Counted from the first letter of the stretch, positions 39,348 through 62,560 are shown. The stretch is DNA of 64,000 nucleotides from Acanthacorydalis orientalis (GCA_034766995.1 CM068320.1:9848501-9912500); one strand, 5' to 3'. Translations and numbers: made by a program. The notes: a model not told the origin generated them from the letters alone.

Positions 39348-39480
39348 TATTATTTCAGAGGCAATTTATTGAAAAAAAATATACTTTCGCAAGCCTGTAA
39401 TTGCTAACACACTTCTTGAACAAACAAGAAACACTTTCATTTTGTTCAAAATATTAATATCGTACATAATTTCAATAAAA

Positions 39481-39542
<62 letters not shown>
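38990..39542. repeat. microsatellite cluster, (CA)n and (TA)n
   Basis: CA-rich and TA runs at about 39010-39114, 39278-39344 and 39483-39542, separated by unique AT-rich sequence. Confidence 0.93.
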
Positions 39543-39544
<2 letters not shown>

Positions 39545-40800
39545 TAATAAATCAATTTCATTTTTGAAAAAAAAATTAATCAAAAGATATATATGTTTTA
39601 TTAGATACACATAGCCCCAAATAAATAATAGACAATTTTTAAAGAATATTTTCTTTAACTTAACAAACTTCACATCATTTTTAATCGTATTTTAAAATTA
39701 TACGTTAATTTTTGAGGAAAGCATATGAAAGATAATTAGAAAAAAAATTATAATAACAGATTCCCGAGCCAAAAAGTAGATTAACTTTCGATGTCATATA
39801 TACCAACCATTTGTGTCGATTTGTCTACTGCCTTCTAAATACTTTTATTGTTTTATTAGTTATTTATATTTCAAATAACTATAACAATAAAAAGATCGGA
39901 TACATAATACATACATACATCGAATACACCACACAGTGTATTGAAAAAAATAAATTTTAATTAATATAAATCCTAAATTACTTTTTGCGAAAAAATTACG
40001 TATACATATATATACGTAATTTTAAACACTAAATATATTAAAACATTCGCATTAGTTTACACTTTTTATTATTTTATTAAATTAAAAACTGTCAATACCA
40101 AAGTACAATAATTGTTGAATCATTTTCAATGAAAAATGCATTAAATTAAAAGGGCGTGTCGAACAAATCAGCATTATCAATATGTAATCCGCTTGATTAC
40201 AATCTATACTTACAAATATTATTATTACTATGTTATCAACCACAAAGGCCATCAAATAACACACAAGTTTAGAAGAACAGTGCTGACTGATAAGAACATT
40301 TTTTCACAGAATAGAAAAGCAGAAAACATTAAACAAGTTTCACAAGTAAACGTCATTTTGCAAGAACAATTTAACACACAAAAGACATACATCGAATAAA
40401 AAATTTCTACTGGGTTGAAAAAATACCTACATTAACGTATATTAGTATTTCGAATACATAACTATCTTTAAAATGCTTAAACATTTTTTTTATTTTTCTG
40501 TCATAGATGGTAGAAAATCACAATAACCCTCACAAAGATTTACTGCCTGGCATATATTGTTCAATTGCTTCAAGTCACTTAACTTTCTTTGAAACACATG
40601 GCACATAAACAATTTTCATGAAATTCATGATGACAAAAATTAACAAACAATACTATGAAGAATTTAGAAAAAAAATCAAAGAATTCACACAGCAACGGTT
40701 CTTTTATAATAATACAAATGGAAAACTGACGTACTCATAAATTACTGTGGCAATGTATTAGAGTACAAATAATTACAATTCAACAAACCTCGCTCTCTCT

Positions 40801-40802
<2 letters not shown>

Positions 40803-40893
<91 letters not shown>
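40803..40893. repeat. (TA)n microsatellite
   Basis: TA run of about 90 bp after a CTCTCTCT motif. Confidence 0.97.
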
Positions 40894-40895
<2 letters not shown>

Positions 40896-41168
40896 GATTT
40901 AATTTTTTTAAATATTAATCACACGTTTATCGATATATACAAAAATGTTACAAAAACTATGTTAGACTGTATAGAAGTGTGTCATAAATTTGAATGCATT
41001 GTATAAAATACACAGTATATCGAAATAGTGAAAATGTAATAGGTTGACGATTTACGGTAGCAAAAGTCCACTACATAACTTTTCATTTAAAACAAAATTT
41101 TTCACTACTCTGTTCCTTTTCTATTGATATGTCGATATGTCCTCATAATACCGAAAATATTATTTCAG

Positions 41169-41231
41169 TAAACAACTATGATTTTTGTCATTAAGCGTCT
41201 AACGAAAGGAGATTGTTCCTGGTTATCACAG
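41169..41231 (+). CDS. possible first coding exon, unidentified
   Basis: Bounded by a pyrimidine-rich acceptor (ATTTCAG at 41168) and a donor (CAG|GTAATG at 41232). After an in-frame TAA the segment encodes MIFVIKRLTKGDCSWLSQ from 41178, ending in phase 0; the other two frames are closed. It is less AT-rich than the neighbourhood. I do not recognise the peptide and found no second exon, so it may be chance. Confidence 0.22.
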
Positions 41232-41712
41232 GTAATGATAACAGAGGAAGATGGTTAAAGAAATATGCATGTGTGTGTGTATATATATATATGGTTAAAT
41301 TCATTTCTTATGTAAATACATGTATTTACTGTTGTATATAATAACGCCTAGCTCTGAGTACGTAAACCTAAAATCTGAAAAGGAATACACTAGAAATGTT
41401 ATACATCTAAATAACAGTAAGTTTGTAATTCCGGTTTGAAGAAACAGTATTTTTCTATGTTAATATAAATAATTCTGGTTTGCGAAATGTAAATAATATT
41501 TGACAAGGAATTAAACTATGTGAAAATAATTAATTATTAAACATACACATACTTCCATTATACGCTTATAATAAAATTCAACCTTTATTGTGAGCAGTTT
41601 TTGTATCTTGAGTGCATTATTTATCGCATTCTTTAAAACCTTTACTAGTTTTTCACACGCAGGAGAACATACACAAAAGCGTTACAAATACGTCTACAAA
41701 AAGTTTTATTCA

Positions 41713-41760
<48 letters not shown>

Positions 41761-41761
41761 G

Positions 41762-41884
41762 TATCATAATATTAAATGTACTTTAGAATTTAGTTTTTAA
41801 GACGCCTATCAATAAAAAAAGTGAACTTTAAATAACTTAAGTAATAAATACTTAATAAGATTCAGTATGGACAAAATTTAAATT

Positions 41885-41920
<36 letters not shown>

Positions 41921-42039
41921 TCATAATATTAAATGTACTTTAAAATTTAGTTTTTTAAGAAAGATCTATCAATAAAAAAGTGACTTTAAATAATTTAAGT
42001 AATAAATAGTTACTAAGATCCAGTATGGACAAAATTTAA

Positions 42040-42075
<36 letters not shown>
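41762..42075. repeat. tandem duplication, two copies of a 157-bp unit
   Basis: The word ATCATAATATTAAATGTACT recurs exactly 157 bp apart (41763 and 41920). Each copy continues through TATCAATAAAAAA, TTTAAATAA, TTAAGTAATAAATA and CAGTATGGACAAAATTTAAA into a (TA)n run, with scattered differences. Confidence 0.9.
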
Positions 42076-42082
<7 letters not shown>

Positions 42083-42878
42083 TTATATATATATATATAT
42101 ATTTGTTTGTAAAATTAATTTATTCAATATCAATAATATAATAAAATCCAAAATTAATTCTACAAAAATATTCAATTAACGAACTAAAAATAAACATATT
42201 CTCGTCACACAACACAATTTTTTTTGTACGATCTATACAGCTACTGTTTGGAATCGCTGATTGTATTTCACTAGGTAAATATAACAGGTAATGGATATTA
42301 TTCACAAACACACGTGTTTTGTATTAAGATGATTATTAAGACATAAAAACAAAGTACACTATAAATCTTTAGCATATAAAATCTAATAGATTAGTACATA
42401 AAATCTAATAGACATAATATGAAGTAACTAAAACATTATTGATTTATAAAAATAGATGGACTTTATTTACTATGACCTTAAATAATTTTACAAATATCAA
42501 GTTCATATTGATCCCCGACTAAATTAACCTTGATAATTTAATGCTAAAATATATAAAAGCTCTCGAAATATAATCAAATCAACAAAAAGCGATAATCAAT
42601 GAAACTGGAAATATATTTAAACGAATCGTGTTTTTTTTATATATATAAAAAACTTTATTGTCAAACAACACAATCGTCGACATGTAAAATGTTGTCACAT
42701 GTTTATATGACCAAATATTTGCACTGTACCTTCCATCAACATTATTATTAAACATTGAATAGAAATGATAATATTTGCAAAACATTAATCTAATTTAGAT
42801 TGGAAAATATCTTGTCACAAAAAAAATTTTTTACTCTATTGTAATTAAGATAACATCAAATAATGTAATTGCAGTAGA

Positions 42879-42915
<37 letters not shown>

Positions 42916-43916
42916 AATTTACAACCACTATCAGTTCACCCCGGATCTTATTTTACCCTAAGCAAAGGTGTTAACAGTATTTTTGAATTTATTTCATTTC
43001 GCACACAGATAACATATTATTTTCTATAGGATCAACACACACAAGTATTATATATAAAATAAATCGATAATCATTAATATTAATCGATCACTATTTTTTA
43101 TTATTATTAATATTTATCTCGTAAACATGGCATATATTTTAATTCCTATGTATATCATTACTTAGTATGGAAATTGCAAAAATATTTTTAAAAAATATGA
43201 AATTTCTAATCATTTAGAAAAATAAAGGAAACTTGCCAAATGAAAAATATTCATCTACACGTATGTACATAACTAAACCCACTGAAAGGATTAGTTAAAA
43301 ATAATTGTAATGAGCGTTTAAATACACAACATATTTTTTGATGTTTTAATTCAATTGGTTTTTTTGTAACATTCGTTCCCTTAAATAATTATATTCGCTT
43401 TTAATTTTGTGAATTTGATAATAACATAATTTGGATGGAAAGTAATCTTTAATTCAATATATATATTACATCTCTAATTGTTTTTTTTTTTAAAAGAAAA
43501 AACGAAAAATGTATGACTAGTAAAAAAAATATTAGTAACGTTTACTACAGCCTACTAAAATTTATAATTCATAAATAAACAATCCCCGCAAAATTTTGTT
43601 CATGCGTACTAAAGTCGAAACGTACTATGAATGTGTAACATTGACAGTGACATTGATTCAAAATAAATAAAAAAAAAATTGAAAACGTCAAATTAATTAT
43701 ATTTTATAAATATACTACCGGTATTACCACTATCACGACATAAAAATCAATAATTTTCATAAATGCATTTTTTTTGAAACATAAACAAACATGCATGTGT
43801 ATTCTGAAAATGTTTTTTTTTTGGAAAAATCTATGAAAAAGCCACTAAATACGTTTGAGAAAATTATGTCAATATTTACATAACATTTTAAAAACGTGAC
43901 ACACTGATTTACTTAC
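42076..43916. other. AT-rich DNA, no gene recognised
   Basis: Contains (TA)n at about 42880-42910 and a short direct repeat CATAAAATCTAATAGA near 42376 and 42398. Confidence 0.5.
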
Positions 43917-43953
43917 CAACACCGTATTTTTTTGTCTTAGTTGGAGTCCACAT
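43917..43953 (-). CDS. possible first coding exon, unidentified
   Basis: On the minus strand an ATG at 43951-43953 opens MWTPTKTKKYGV plus one base, ending at a strong donor (GTTG|GTAAGT at 43916). Upstream lies less AT-rich sequence with promoter character. Lysine-rich start; protein not recognised. Later exons would have to lie at lower coordinates on the minus strand, and I could not find them. Confidence 0.35.
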
Positions 43954-44130
43954 TTTAAAAAAAATATTACACTATTAATTCACATCATTTTTACACTAAT
44001 CAAACCTCACAATACCATTAATCGATTGTTACTGTGTTATGCACATTCGGCCATGTTTACTGTCACTTCTTCTTGTTGTTTTTTTGATAACCGTGGCTGT
44101 CAAATATGCGTTCGGCGCGAATATTTAAAA
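43954..44130 (-). promoter_or_regulatory. possible promoter region with E2F-like word
   Basis: Upstream of the candidate exon, the minus strand reads ATTCGCGCCGAA near 44110-44125, close to the E2F consensus (TTTSGCGC), in a locally GC-richer stretch. No TATA box is placed with confidence. Inferred only from composition, motif and position. Confidence 0.25.
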
Positions 44131-44410
44131 TATTTTATTGTTACATGACAAATTTTTAGCAAAATATCTGTTCCTTAACTTATTAAATGTTATCAAATTA
44201 ACAAAATAAATACACCACATTTCTTATTACAAATTAATAGTATTTAAAATTATGTTTTGTGATTTTTAAGCACTTATTTGATAAAAAAACGAAACTAAAA
44301 AGTATTTTAGTTTTACTAAAACTTTCCAAAATATCGATTTATATATATAAACGTATGCATGATTATAAATAATTTATCCCGTGTCTTAATGAGAAACAAC
44401 AATATGTTTG

Positions 44411-44446
44411 ATGATTACACAAAACAGATATGTTTTGTGTAATCAT
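44411..44446. repeat. 16-bp perfect inverted repeat
   Basis: Arms ATGATTACACAAAACA (44411-44426) and its complement (44431-44446) around GATA. Confidence 0.95.
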
Positions 44447-47400
44447 TAGTGAATTCTATAGTAAATATAATTCTGATAAGATTATCTTTATCTATTTTCT
44501 ATGCAGATTTACTTGAAGATTGAATACGACATTTATCAAATATTTTATTTTAAACTGAATTTTATTTGCATGCTATATATCATATATCATATAACATCAC
44601 ATATCGAAAAAATTAAGGGATCGAAGTATTATAATTTAATAATAAGAGAAATTTAATAAAATTGTTTTTATTCTTATAATTCTGTTTTAAATTTTAAATT
44701 GAATTTGCATACTTTAATTAATTATACAAGCAAATTTTGAACAAAAATCACAAAAAAATACTGTAACAAAAGAATACAATTTCAACTAATTTAATTTTGA
44801 AAATAAAACAAACTAGAATCAATATATTTTTTAAAAAATATTTATTTTGATACCATATGCTTTTTCTTTTCAAAATTTTATTTGTATATTGTTATCATAA
44901 AAGTCAATTTATGAAGATTATTGTATCGAAAATATTTCTTCAGATAAAACTTATAAATTATAAAATATTTCATTGATCAAATTTCAAAATTTAAAGTTTG
45001 AACTACAGACTATATCATTTTCGTTTTCACGTTATTTCAGAAATTTAGTAAAATAAATTGAATTTTATAATTCAATTTGAAATTTACTATAGACATCACT
45101 ACATTAACACCACTAATTAATTAAATATGTTCGATGACAAAAAATTTTGTGATTTGTGCTATTTTAATGTTCTCTTATGATTCTATTATGAATCGATATT
45201 TTAATATTATTTTTCTTAGTATAGGTAAACAAAATTTACAAATAATACTACTTAACTTTAATTTAAATTTAAATTCTATGCTATTTCAAATAAATTATAT
45301 ATTTTTCTATATAACACTATTATCAATCAAATATTTTAACAGAAATTATTTTAGGTTTTGAAATTTAAGATGAAGTAAAGTTAATACTAGAATAAATTAT
45401 TAAAAATAGGAACAGTATTTTAAAACAAGATATGTAGAAAGACAAAAATTCATTCTTGATAATATTTGGAAAGGTTACAAAAATATTTGAACATAACTTT
45501 ATTTAACAATTAAAATTTTGTATTATTTTCATCAAGATTTATATCAAAAAATGTTTTGAATATAATTAACAAAAAATATTTCAAAATTAAGAAAATTGTA
45601 TATTAAATTTTAATATTCTGTATATAATTATAATAATTTGTTCATTTATACTTCAAAAACTAATTAAAAAATCTAAAAAATATATTTTAAAAAGTTAAGT
45701 AAATGAACATTTTTACTCTATGTATAATATATATATATACATATATATATATTGTTTTTCAGTACATACATATGTCCATACACCCATGATTTTGTATCAA
45801 ATCACAAATATTTTTATTTGCAATTTTTAATATTTTTTCTTCCTTACGCTTCTTTTCTCAATATATTTATTTTAAATAGTACAGACGACCCCAATTTCCA
45901 GCCAAATTACAATTTATGACCACTCCCATAAAAAATAAAATCTACAAATGTATTCAAAACATTTATAAGTTGATTTGTTTTCAAATAAGTTTAATCTGTT
46001 GTTTTTACAATTTTGATTAGTACTTTTTATGGTTTAGTGCCACATTAACAAGCTCATTAGTGCCATGGAATTTTAAATATTGGTTATCGAATAATAGATA
46101 TTTCAAATATTTTGTAAATAGCAATAAATTGAAGCAGTCGGAACTGTTCTTGCCATATATTAACATTTTTATTAAAAAGCATATTTTTAAAAAAGTAAAC
46201 ATCTATTGAAACTACACATTATTAAATTAATTATACATTGTACAGTATATATATAAACGTACATATTAAATATATATATATACACACATACATATACACA
46301 CATGTATATATATATACATGCATGTATATATATATATATATAACAGAAAGTACATTTATTATTTTAATACAAACTTACCTTAAATAATTACAACTAAAAT
46401 TAAAATATCATTGTATTTATTACGAGCAAAATGTTTTAAATTTCTAATGAACTTTTTTTTAAATGTATTTATTTATTATTTTTCTATCTGTTTTTAGAAT
46501 TATTTTACATCTAGTACTATTACAATATTTATTTCATGCTTAATTAAAACATAATATACTTCTATAATAATATTATAATACATGCTTGACACGGAGAGAA
46601 AAAATAAATGGTTAATACTTGTTTAAAATTTTATTAACTAATTCTCTTTAAGTAAAATATACACAGATTAAACTTCACAAATCTCTAAGCTCTCACAAAG
46701 AAAATTTTATAAAATATTGTTTGAACACAAATGGTTCAGATATCTTATTCACACATTAATTCTTACAAAATAATATAATACACAGACAATTCTTTTTTCA
46801 AAAGGAATCTTTAAATATTTTCTAAAAATATTGACTAAAGCAATACATATTACAATACTAAAGCCAAATATATTTTCAATTATTTTTCTTCTTTATGAAT
46901 AAAATATATATTTTTTACTTTTACATGCCATATACTTTTTGTATGATATGCAGTTATAGAAAAATTATTATGTGTATATATATATATATAATGTGAATAA
47001 TTTAGAAGTCAATTAACATAAGTCGGTTTTTGATAAAATTTTCTCTTTTCCAAACATATTTTGAAGTACACATAATTTCACAGATGTTTAAATGATAATC
47101 ATTCGTTTTGAAATTCCCAAACAACATAAAAAAGTACATCAGAAATTGTATTTGTGACAAATTACAATTTTAAAAATCTTTTATTTCAATATAACAATTG
47201 ACTTTTAAACCATTCATCTATATTTATATGAAACATAATCATGAACAATTGACATAATATATTAGTTTTTATTTATTTTTATAAATATACAGCTATTATT
47301 ATTTTTAGATATTTAATTCTGTCAAAGGCAACAATTTTTATAAATTATGATAAAAGTAATTTCATAATAATTTAAATGACATTAGAATGCTATCATTCCA

Positions 47401-47970
47401 ATTTTATTGAACAATCTTACTATTTTCTTTTTATTTACATAATATTTAAAAAATTATTCAGAAACAATTGAATTAAATGCACTATTTGTAATAACTACTG
47501 ATTAATTTTGGAGGTTTTAATAGAATTTAAGGAACTACTTTTTCTGCTTTTATTTTACTATTCAATCAAAATTAGGTTTATGTATATGATTGCAATTAAA
47601 TCAAAATGCATTTATTTTGTTTTCTTTGTAGATAGTCTTATCAATTTCAATTTTTATATCAAGAAATAATAAGTATTCATAAATAGTTTGGTTCCTATTA
47701 TACAGAAAATAATACTATGACTTTTTACAAATTAACTAATGTCACAGTAAATACTATAAAAAATAATTTCAATAACTGATAAATATGATTGAAAATACTA
47801 TTCATGTCAGATAAAAAAATAGACATTTTGATACATTTGATTTTCATTCAACAAATAACATGTATGAAGAAATTAACAGACTACATTTTCCTGTGAATGA
47901 ATATGATTAATTATGTAATTACTTTCATTAATTGTAAGAAATTAAACTCTTAAATATAAATTTACATATG

Positions 47971-47991
<21 letters not shown>

Positions 47992-48041
<50 letters not shown>
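47992..48041. repeat. (TA)n microsatellite
   Basis: TA run preceded by a GT repeat. Confidence 0.96.
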
Positions 48042-48045
<4 letters not shown>

Positions 48046-48489
48046 CAAAAAATCAAATTATTTTATAACTAAAAGCATTAAAACAGAATAACGAAATAAG
48101 AATGTATAGTATTTACTAAACTAAGATTGATTTCGAGCATACAAATTATTCACTTATGATCGTATAACATTAAATAAATATGAGATACGATACACCTCCA
48201 ATGTACTCTGTAGGTAACGTTCGCAAAATTTAATTTTACCTTTCACCCATATAATAAAAAATATAGGATAGAATAAAGGCATTAATATAAAATTATGAGA
48301 CACACTATAATCTATACATTACATTGTTTTGGTCGACTTTATCATTTAAATTCAAAACAAATCTAGAAACTGTAGTCACACATTTAAAATATGAAGCAAT
48401 GCATTACATTGATAGTCTAGCAAATATGAAAATATTCAATTAGTTTCTTCTCTGTAGTTTGGGACAATGAATATATTAATAACGATAAA

Positions 48490-57883
<9,394 letters not shown>

Positions 57884-58060
57884 TTCTGATAAAAGCGTGT
57901 ACTTTTTACAAATATAGGCCACTAACTGAATTCACTTCCGTATAGTACTACTGAAGATAATCCATGAGTTAATTACTGAAGACTACTTGGGTAACAGGCA
58001 AACTATGAATGTGCGGATTTTATTTACAAGGCGGTGAAGCCATGTAGAGTAATAAGCGAT
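57884..58060 (-). promoter_or_regulatory. likely 5' UTR and promoter of the FAM107-like gene
   Basis: Locally less AT-rich than the surroundings, with several CpG, directly upstream of coding exon 1. No core promoter motif is claimed; this is inferred from position and composition. Confidence 0.35.
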
Positions 58061-58313
58061 TTACAACATTGGCATTGTTTACAGTAATGTACATATATTT
58101 AAATACCACGTTGTAATAATTGCATTGGCAAGGATTAGTAACGAAAAATTCCGATCAAATGCGATTTGATTTTCCAAGTTAATCCTTCAATTAAGTACAA
58201 TGTTTGAATATCAACTCTTTTTATACATACTGATAGGATTGGACTGAGATTTTTTATAGATAAAAATACAACTGGGTAAAACATATATGCGTATGTTTAC
58301 TTATATGTATGTA

Positions 58314-58315
<2 letters not shown>

Positions 58316-58386
<71 letters not shown>
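58316..58386. repeat. (TA)n microsatellite
   Basis: TA run of about 70 bp. Confidence 0.97.
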
Positions 58387-58388
<2 letters not shown>

Positions 58389-58416
58389 TAAACTAATTAC
58401 TCTTAAACATAAACAA

Positions 58417-59076
58417 TTAACCCGTTGGAGCGGGGGACAAGGAAAGGGAGCTAAATTTTTTAACAAATATTTTTCGATTAATTGGACATTCTTTTATCGT
58501 AAACAAAATAAAAATTGCAAATTTGTCGGATACAAGAAAAAGTATGCTAATTTAGATTAGGTATTAGAAATTTCACATCTATCTGATATATCGTGGAAAA
58601 TCGTTGAAAATATTCGGAGAAACATAAATTACTTGATTAGAAAAATATAATTAGAAGCGGAAAAATTGATCACAATTGAAAATTTGCAGAAATAACATTA
58701 CTGTTGGGTATGAAAATTTTGAAAAAATCGAATGTGCACAAAACGGTTTCATATCGGTCACATCTACTACCTGGACGTAGTCTCGAAATTTTTTATGTTT
58801 TTTCCAATGACGAAATGTTTTTGGGGAAAAATATTATTCAACCCAATTCTCAAGTTCACAATTTTTGTCGGGTTTCAAATGAAACAACTGGAATTTTCCT
58901 GATTCTTGTACAACCGTAATTTTTTCTTAATGAAATAAAGGGTTATAAAATTTAATCTCATTAGAAAGAGATTAATGACCTTTAAATATATCATCCCAAA
59001 GATAGCGCTCTGAGACCATAGTTTCTTTAGAAAACATCAATGGATTCTTAGAACCACGTGCGGTTTCAAAGGTTAA
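58417..59076. mobile_element. possible TTAA-flanked element
   Basis: TTAACCCGTTGGAGCGG starts at 58417; the right side, read inward from 59076, begins TTAACCTTTGAAACCG. The similarity is partial (TTAACC, TTG, CG). A 71-codon ORF at 58704-58919 has no known relative. Proposed only because the interior is less AT-rich and both ends carry TTAA. Confidence 0.25.
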
Positions 59077-59108
59077 ATTTGCCCGGCGTTTAGTGATTTT
59101 ATAATCTT

Positions 59109-59111
<3 letters not shown>

Positions 59112-59202
<91 letters not shown>
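59112..59202. repeat. (TA)n microsatellite
   Basis: TA run of about 90 bp with one TTTATA interruption. Confidence 0.97.
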
Positions 59203-59204
<2 letters not shown>

Positions 59205-59546
59205 CGATTGTAATTGTAATTAATTATATTTGACGATAACACGTGTAATTATCTAAAAAAAATCGTCTTTTAGTTTCAAATCGATTTTTTTTTAAATATA
59301 TAGTACTAAATGTTGTAAATACAATTAATTAAAAATAACAATTGTATTCAACATATTTCAATAAATTTATAAAAATATTTTCATTTTTCTCTTTTTTGAA
59401 TCAATTGTATTATAAGACGATCTTCGACATAATTAACAAATTAATGTTCAAGTAATTAAATGAATGCGTAGGAAAAATATATGACTGATATATTAAACGT
59501 CTAATAAAATTATAATTAATTACTTTTTAAATTTAAACAAAACAAT

Positions 59547-59550
<4 letters not shown>

Positions 59551-59621
<71 letters not shown>
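59551..59621. repeat. (TA)n microsatellite
   Basis: TA run of about 70 bp. Confidence 0.97.
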
Positions 59622-59627
<6 letters not shown>

Positions 59628-60329
59628 TAACGATAGCAAATAGAGAAAAAAGCAATAACAAATCACCTATAGAATATAAGTACACAACACATAAAAGCAA
59701 ACAAAAAATATAAATAAAATAAATTTGTACTTTTCCACACTAGCAACTATAATAAAAAAATAAAGTGACAGACTTTTGGAAAAAAAAACAAGCACACATA
59801 AGTTATATCCTCTATTTTCATTTCGAACAATAATTTAAATGCACACCCTTGACACAGCTTTATAGATGAAAATTAAAGTGTACGGGATGTTATAGATGTA
59901 TTTTCAAAGTTATGCGGTCTCAATATAAATCTTTTTGAAAACAATGCGTGTTACGTCATCCTGTTAATACAAAGGTTTAACAATAAAATCTCAACGAGGC
60001 CTCTAAAATTTTTGACGAATTGTGTCAATGTACCAACAGAGAGATTATGTGAAAAAATGAATCTGTAACCTTGTGCTGAATAGATACACGATAATATCTT
60101 GAAAATAAATAGGAATACAAATATAAGTAACTCTTATTTCTATACTTGAAATTCATTTCATCCAAATTGTTCATCCTTTGAAAAGATTTTTCTTTAATAC
60201 AATAATTTTATATTAATGCATTAAATTGTATTGAACACATTATTAAATAATACATATTTTGAATTAATTAAATAATATCAATAAATATTCAATTTAAATG
60301 CTTAAAATGACCGTTCTATATCTTTGTCG

Positions 60330-60715
<386 letters not shown>

Positions 60716-61118
60716 TTGTTAATGTCCTGTATTGTACTTGTAGGGACAGCCTAATGTCCTGTATTTAAATGAAAAGATAAAATTATAAATATTATGTTAA
60801 GTAATTATAATTTTCAATATTATTTCAAATAATATAACTTGAATTGATTTGTAAGGCATAAAAACTGACAATTCGAGAAAATGAATTGTGTTTTAAGCTA
60901 CGGAGGCACGGTCCCTCTCATCGGTTGCATTATATTTAGTATATTATTTATATTTCAGTACAGATATGTTACATTTGCCTATTTTCAAACAGTTCTCATT
61001 TGGACATCGTACGGTGCGGTAAAAATATTACTAAATATGCCTTATATTTAGTACTATTTTTACTCTATAAGGCCTGCACTGCACCTAATTATTATAATGT
61101 ATCTACGTTATGTTATTT

Positions 61119-61122
<4 letters not shown>

Positions 61123-61180
<58 letters not shown>
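61123..61180. repeat. (TA)n microsatellite
   Basis: TA run of about 58 bp. Confidence 0.97.
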
Positions 61181-61183
<3 letters not shown>

Positions 61184-61808
61184 AGTTTATATGAGTAGTT
61201 TATAACATTATTTAAGAAAAATGGGCGCATTGTATATTGTATACTCTCAATGAGACAGTGCATTATGTTTATATCTACATAAAATAAAATATGTAAAATC
61301 CAAATAAAAAAGATAAAATCAAATAGAAAAAATTTCATACAACTGTTAAAATCAATACAGATTTTGATTTATATACACATTGAGAATGTCTACTCGTATT
61401 TCTAAGAATTTGAATTTTATTCTTTAACTAATTCTTTTTAAAGATATATAACGATATGAAACGCAAAACGATTGTTTTAGACAATCACATACTTAATGAT
61501 TATTTGAAGGTGGTTATATGCCATTCATTCATTCATTTATTCCTATGAATGAAGATTGAGATTACAGATACGATTTTTTATTCAATACTCGTGTCTATAA
61601 AACTAAAAATCGTGTCCGCTATAACATATAATCATATAAAATACATAAAATATGATCTATCAACAAATATCGAATTTCCTGTCTTTGAACATGTCACAAT
61701 ATAATGTTCTTGCCGCGAATTTAAAAAAGCAGTGAAGATGTAAATTAAATAACATTTGTACTTGAGATTCTCAATTTTTACAAATTAATTCTTTTTCAGC
61801 CTACAAAT

Positions 61809-61857
61809 AACCGAAAAAGTATAGAAAAATCTCAGATTTTTCTGTACCTTTTCGGTT
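61809..61857. repeat. 24-bp near-perfect inverted repeat
   Basis: Arms 61809-61832 and 61834-61857 match at 22 of 24 positions around a single base. Outer ends read AACCGAAAA. It is too compact for a normal microRNA precursor loop; possibly a MITE relic. Confidence 0.85.
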
Positions 61858-62238
61858 CCGTGCACCTTCGATAAATTGATTATAAAAATACACAAAATTT
61901 TAATCTGGTATTCCATTTGTGGTAAAAAAAGTGTACAGAGTATATTAACTGAATATAGTTATAATTATTAGAGAAAAAAGGTGATTACAAAATAAGAAAT
62001 AAGTTACTTCAAGCATGATAACAATCTTTTAAGTAATAATGGTTAATTCACTTCATTAAAGACCTTGCAATATATTTTTTAGGGTCTATTGGCCTACTTA
62101 AATTTTCTGATCTGTAAAATTAGCGTCACTATTTCAGTTTGTTAAAAACAATTTACAATTTAATTTTCATAACAGTACACTTAAACTATATGTAAAGTGT
62201 TAAGGAAAAAAAGAACAAAAAAAAAACAGAGGACTAGA

Positions 62239-62240
62239 TA

Positions 62241-62292
<52 letters not shown>
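62239..62292. repeat. (TA)n microsatellite
   Basis: TA run abutting the 5'-truncated RTE-like fragment. Confidence 0.97.
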
Positions 62293-62294
<2 letters not shown>

Positions 62295-62560
62295 AAGAGT
62301 AAAGAGTCTGAAATGGAAATGGGCAGGACATATCGCAAGAAGAGAAGACAACCGATGGACAAGAGAAACTATTGACTGGGAACCAAGGAATATGAAAAGA
62401 CCGAGAAAGAGACCAATGAACAAATGGGATAAGAATATTAAAAACTTTCTTGGAAAACTGTGGAAAAGAGAGGCACTGAATCGAACAAAATGGAAAATCA
62501 TGGAAGAGGCCTTTATCCAGCAGTGGATTAACAGGGGCTGAAGATGATGATGATGATGAT
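62293..62560 (+). mobile_element. RTE-like non-LTR retrotransposon, 3' end (copy D, best preserved)
   Basis: An open plus-strand frame encodes RRVKSLKWKWAGHIARREDN and then a Trp/Arg/Pro-rich tail (RPRKRPMNKWDKNI, ALNRTKWKIMEEAFIQQWIN). It ends RG-TGA at 62539-62541. This is the extreme C-terminus of the endonuclease/reverse-transcriptase protein of RTE-like elements. A (GAT)n tail at 62543-62560 follows, as expected for that group, which ends in short tandem repeats. It is strongly 5'-truncated: nothing upstream of the (TA)n tract is coding. It is the least damaged of four copies here, so probably the youngest. Confidence 0.82.

Larger units (their letters stand above)
38195..41168. other. 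AT-rich DNA with microsatellites
   Basis: Contains one copy of a dispersed repeat (38703-38815) and tracts at about 38990-39114, 39278-39344, 39483-39542 and 40803-40893. No gene recognised. Confidence 0.5.
44131..48489. other. AT-rich DNA downstream of the FAM107-like gene
   Basis: Contains a 16-bp hairpin at 44411-44446, (TA)n-type tracts near 45727-45752, 46270-46342 and 47992-48041, and no recognised gene. The 3' untranslated region of the minus-strand FAM107-like gene should occupy the part just below 48490; no poly(A) signal was assigned. Confidence 0.5.

Noticed and set aside
45134..45361. 75-codon ORF rich in Phe, Ile, Leu and Asn
   Set aside because: Composition is that expected from random AT-rich DNA; no splice context or family.
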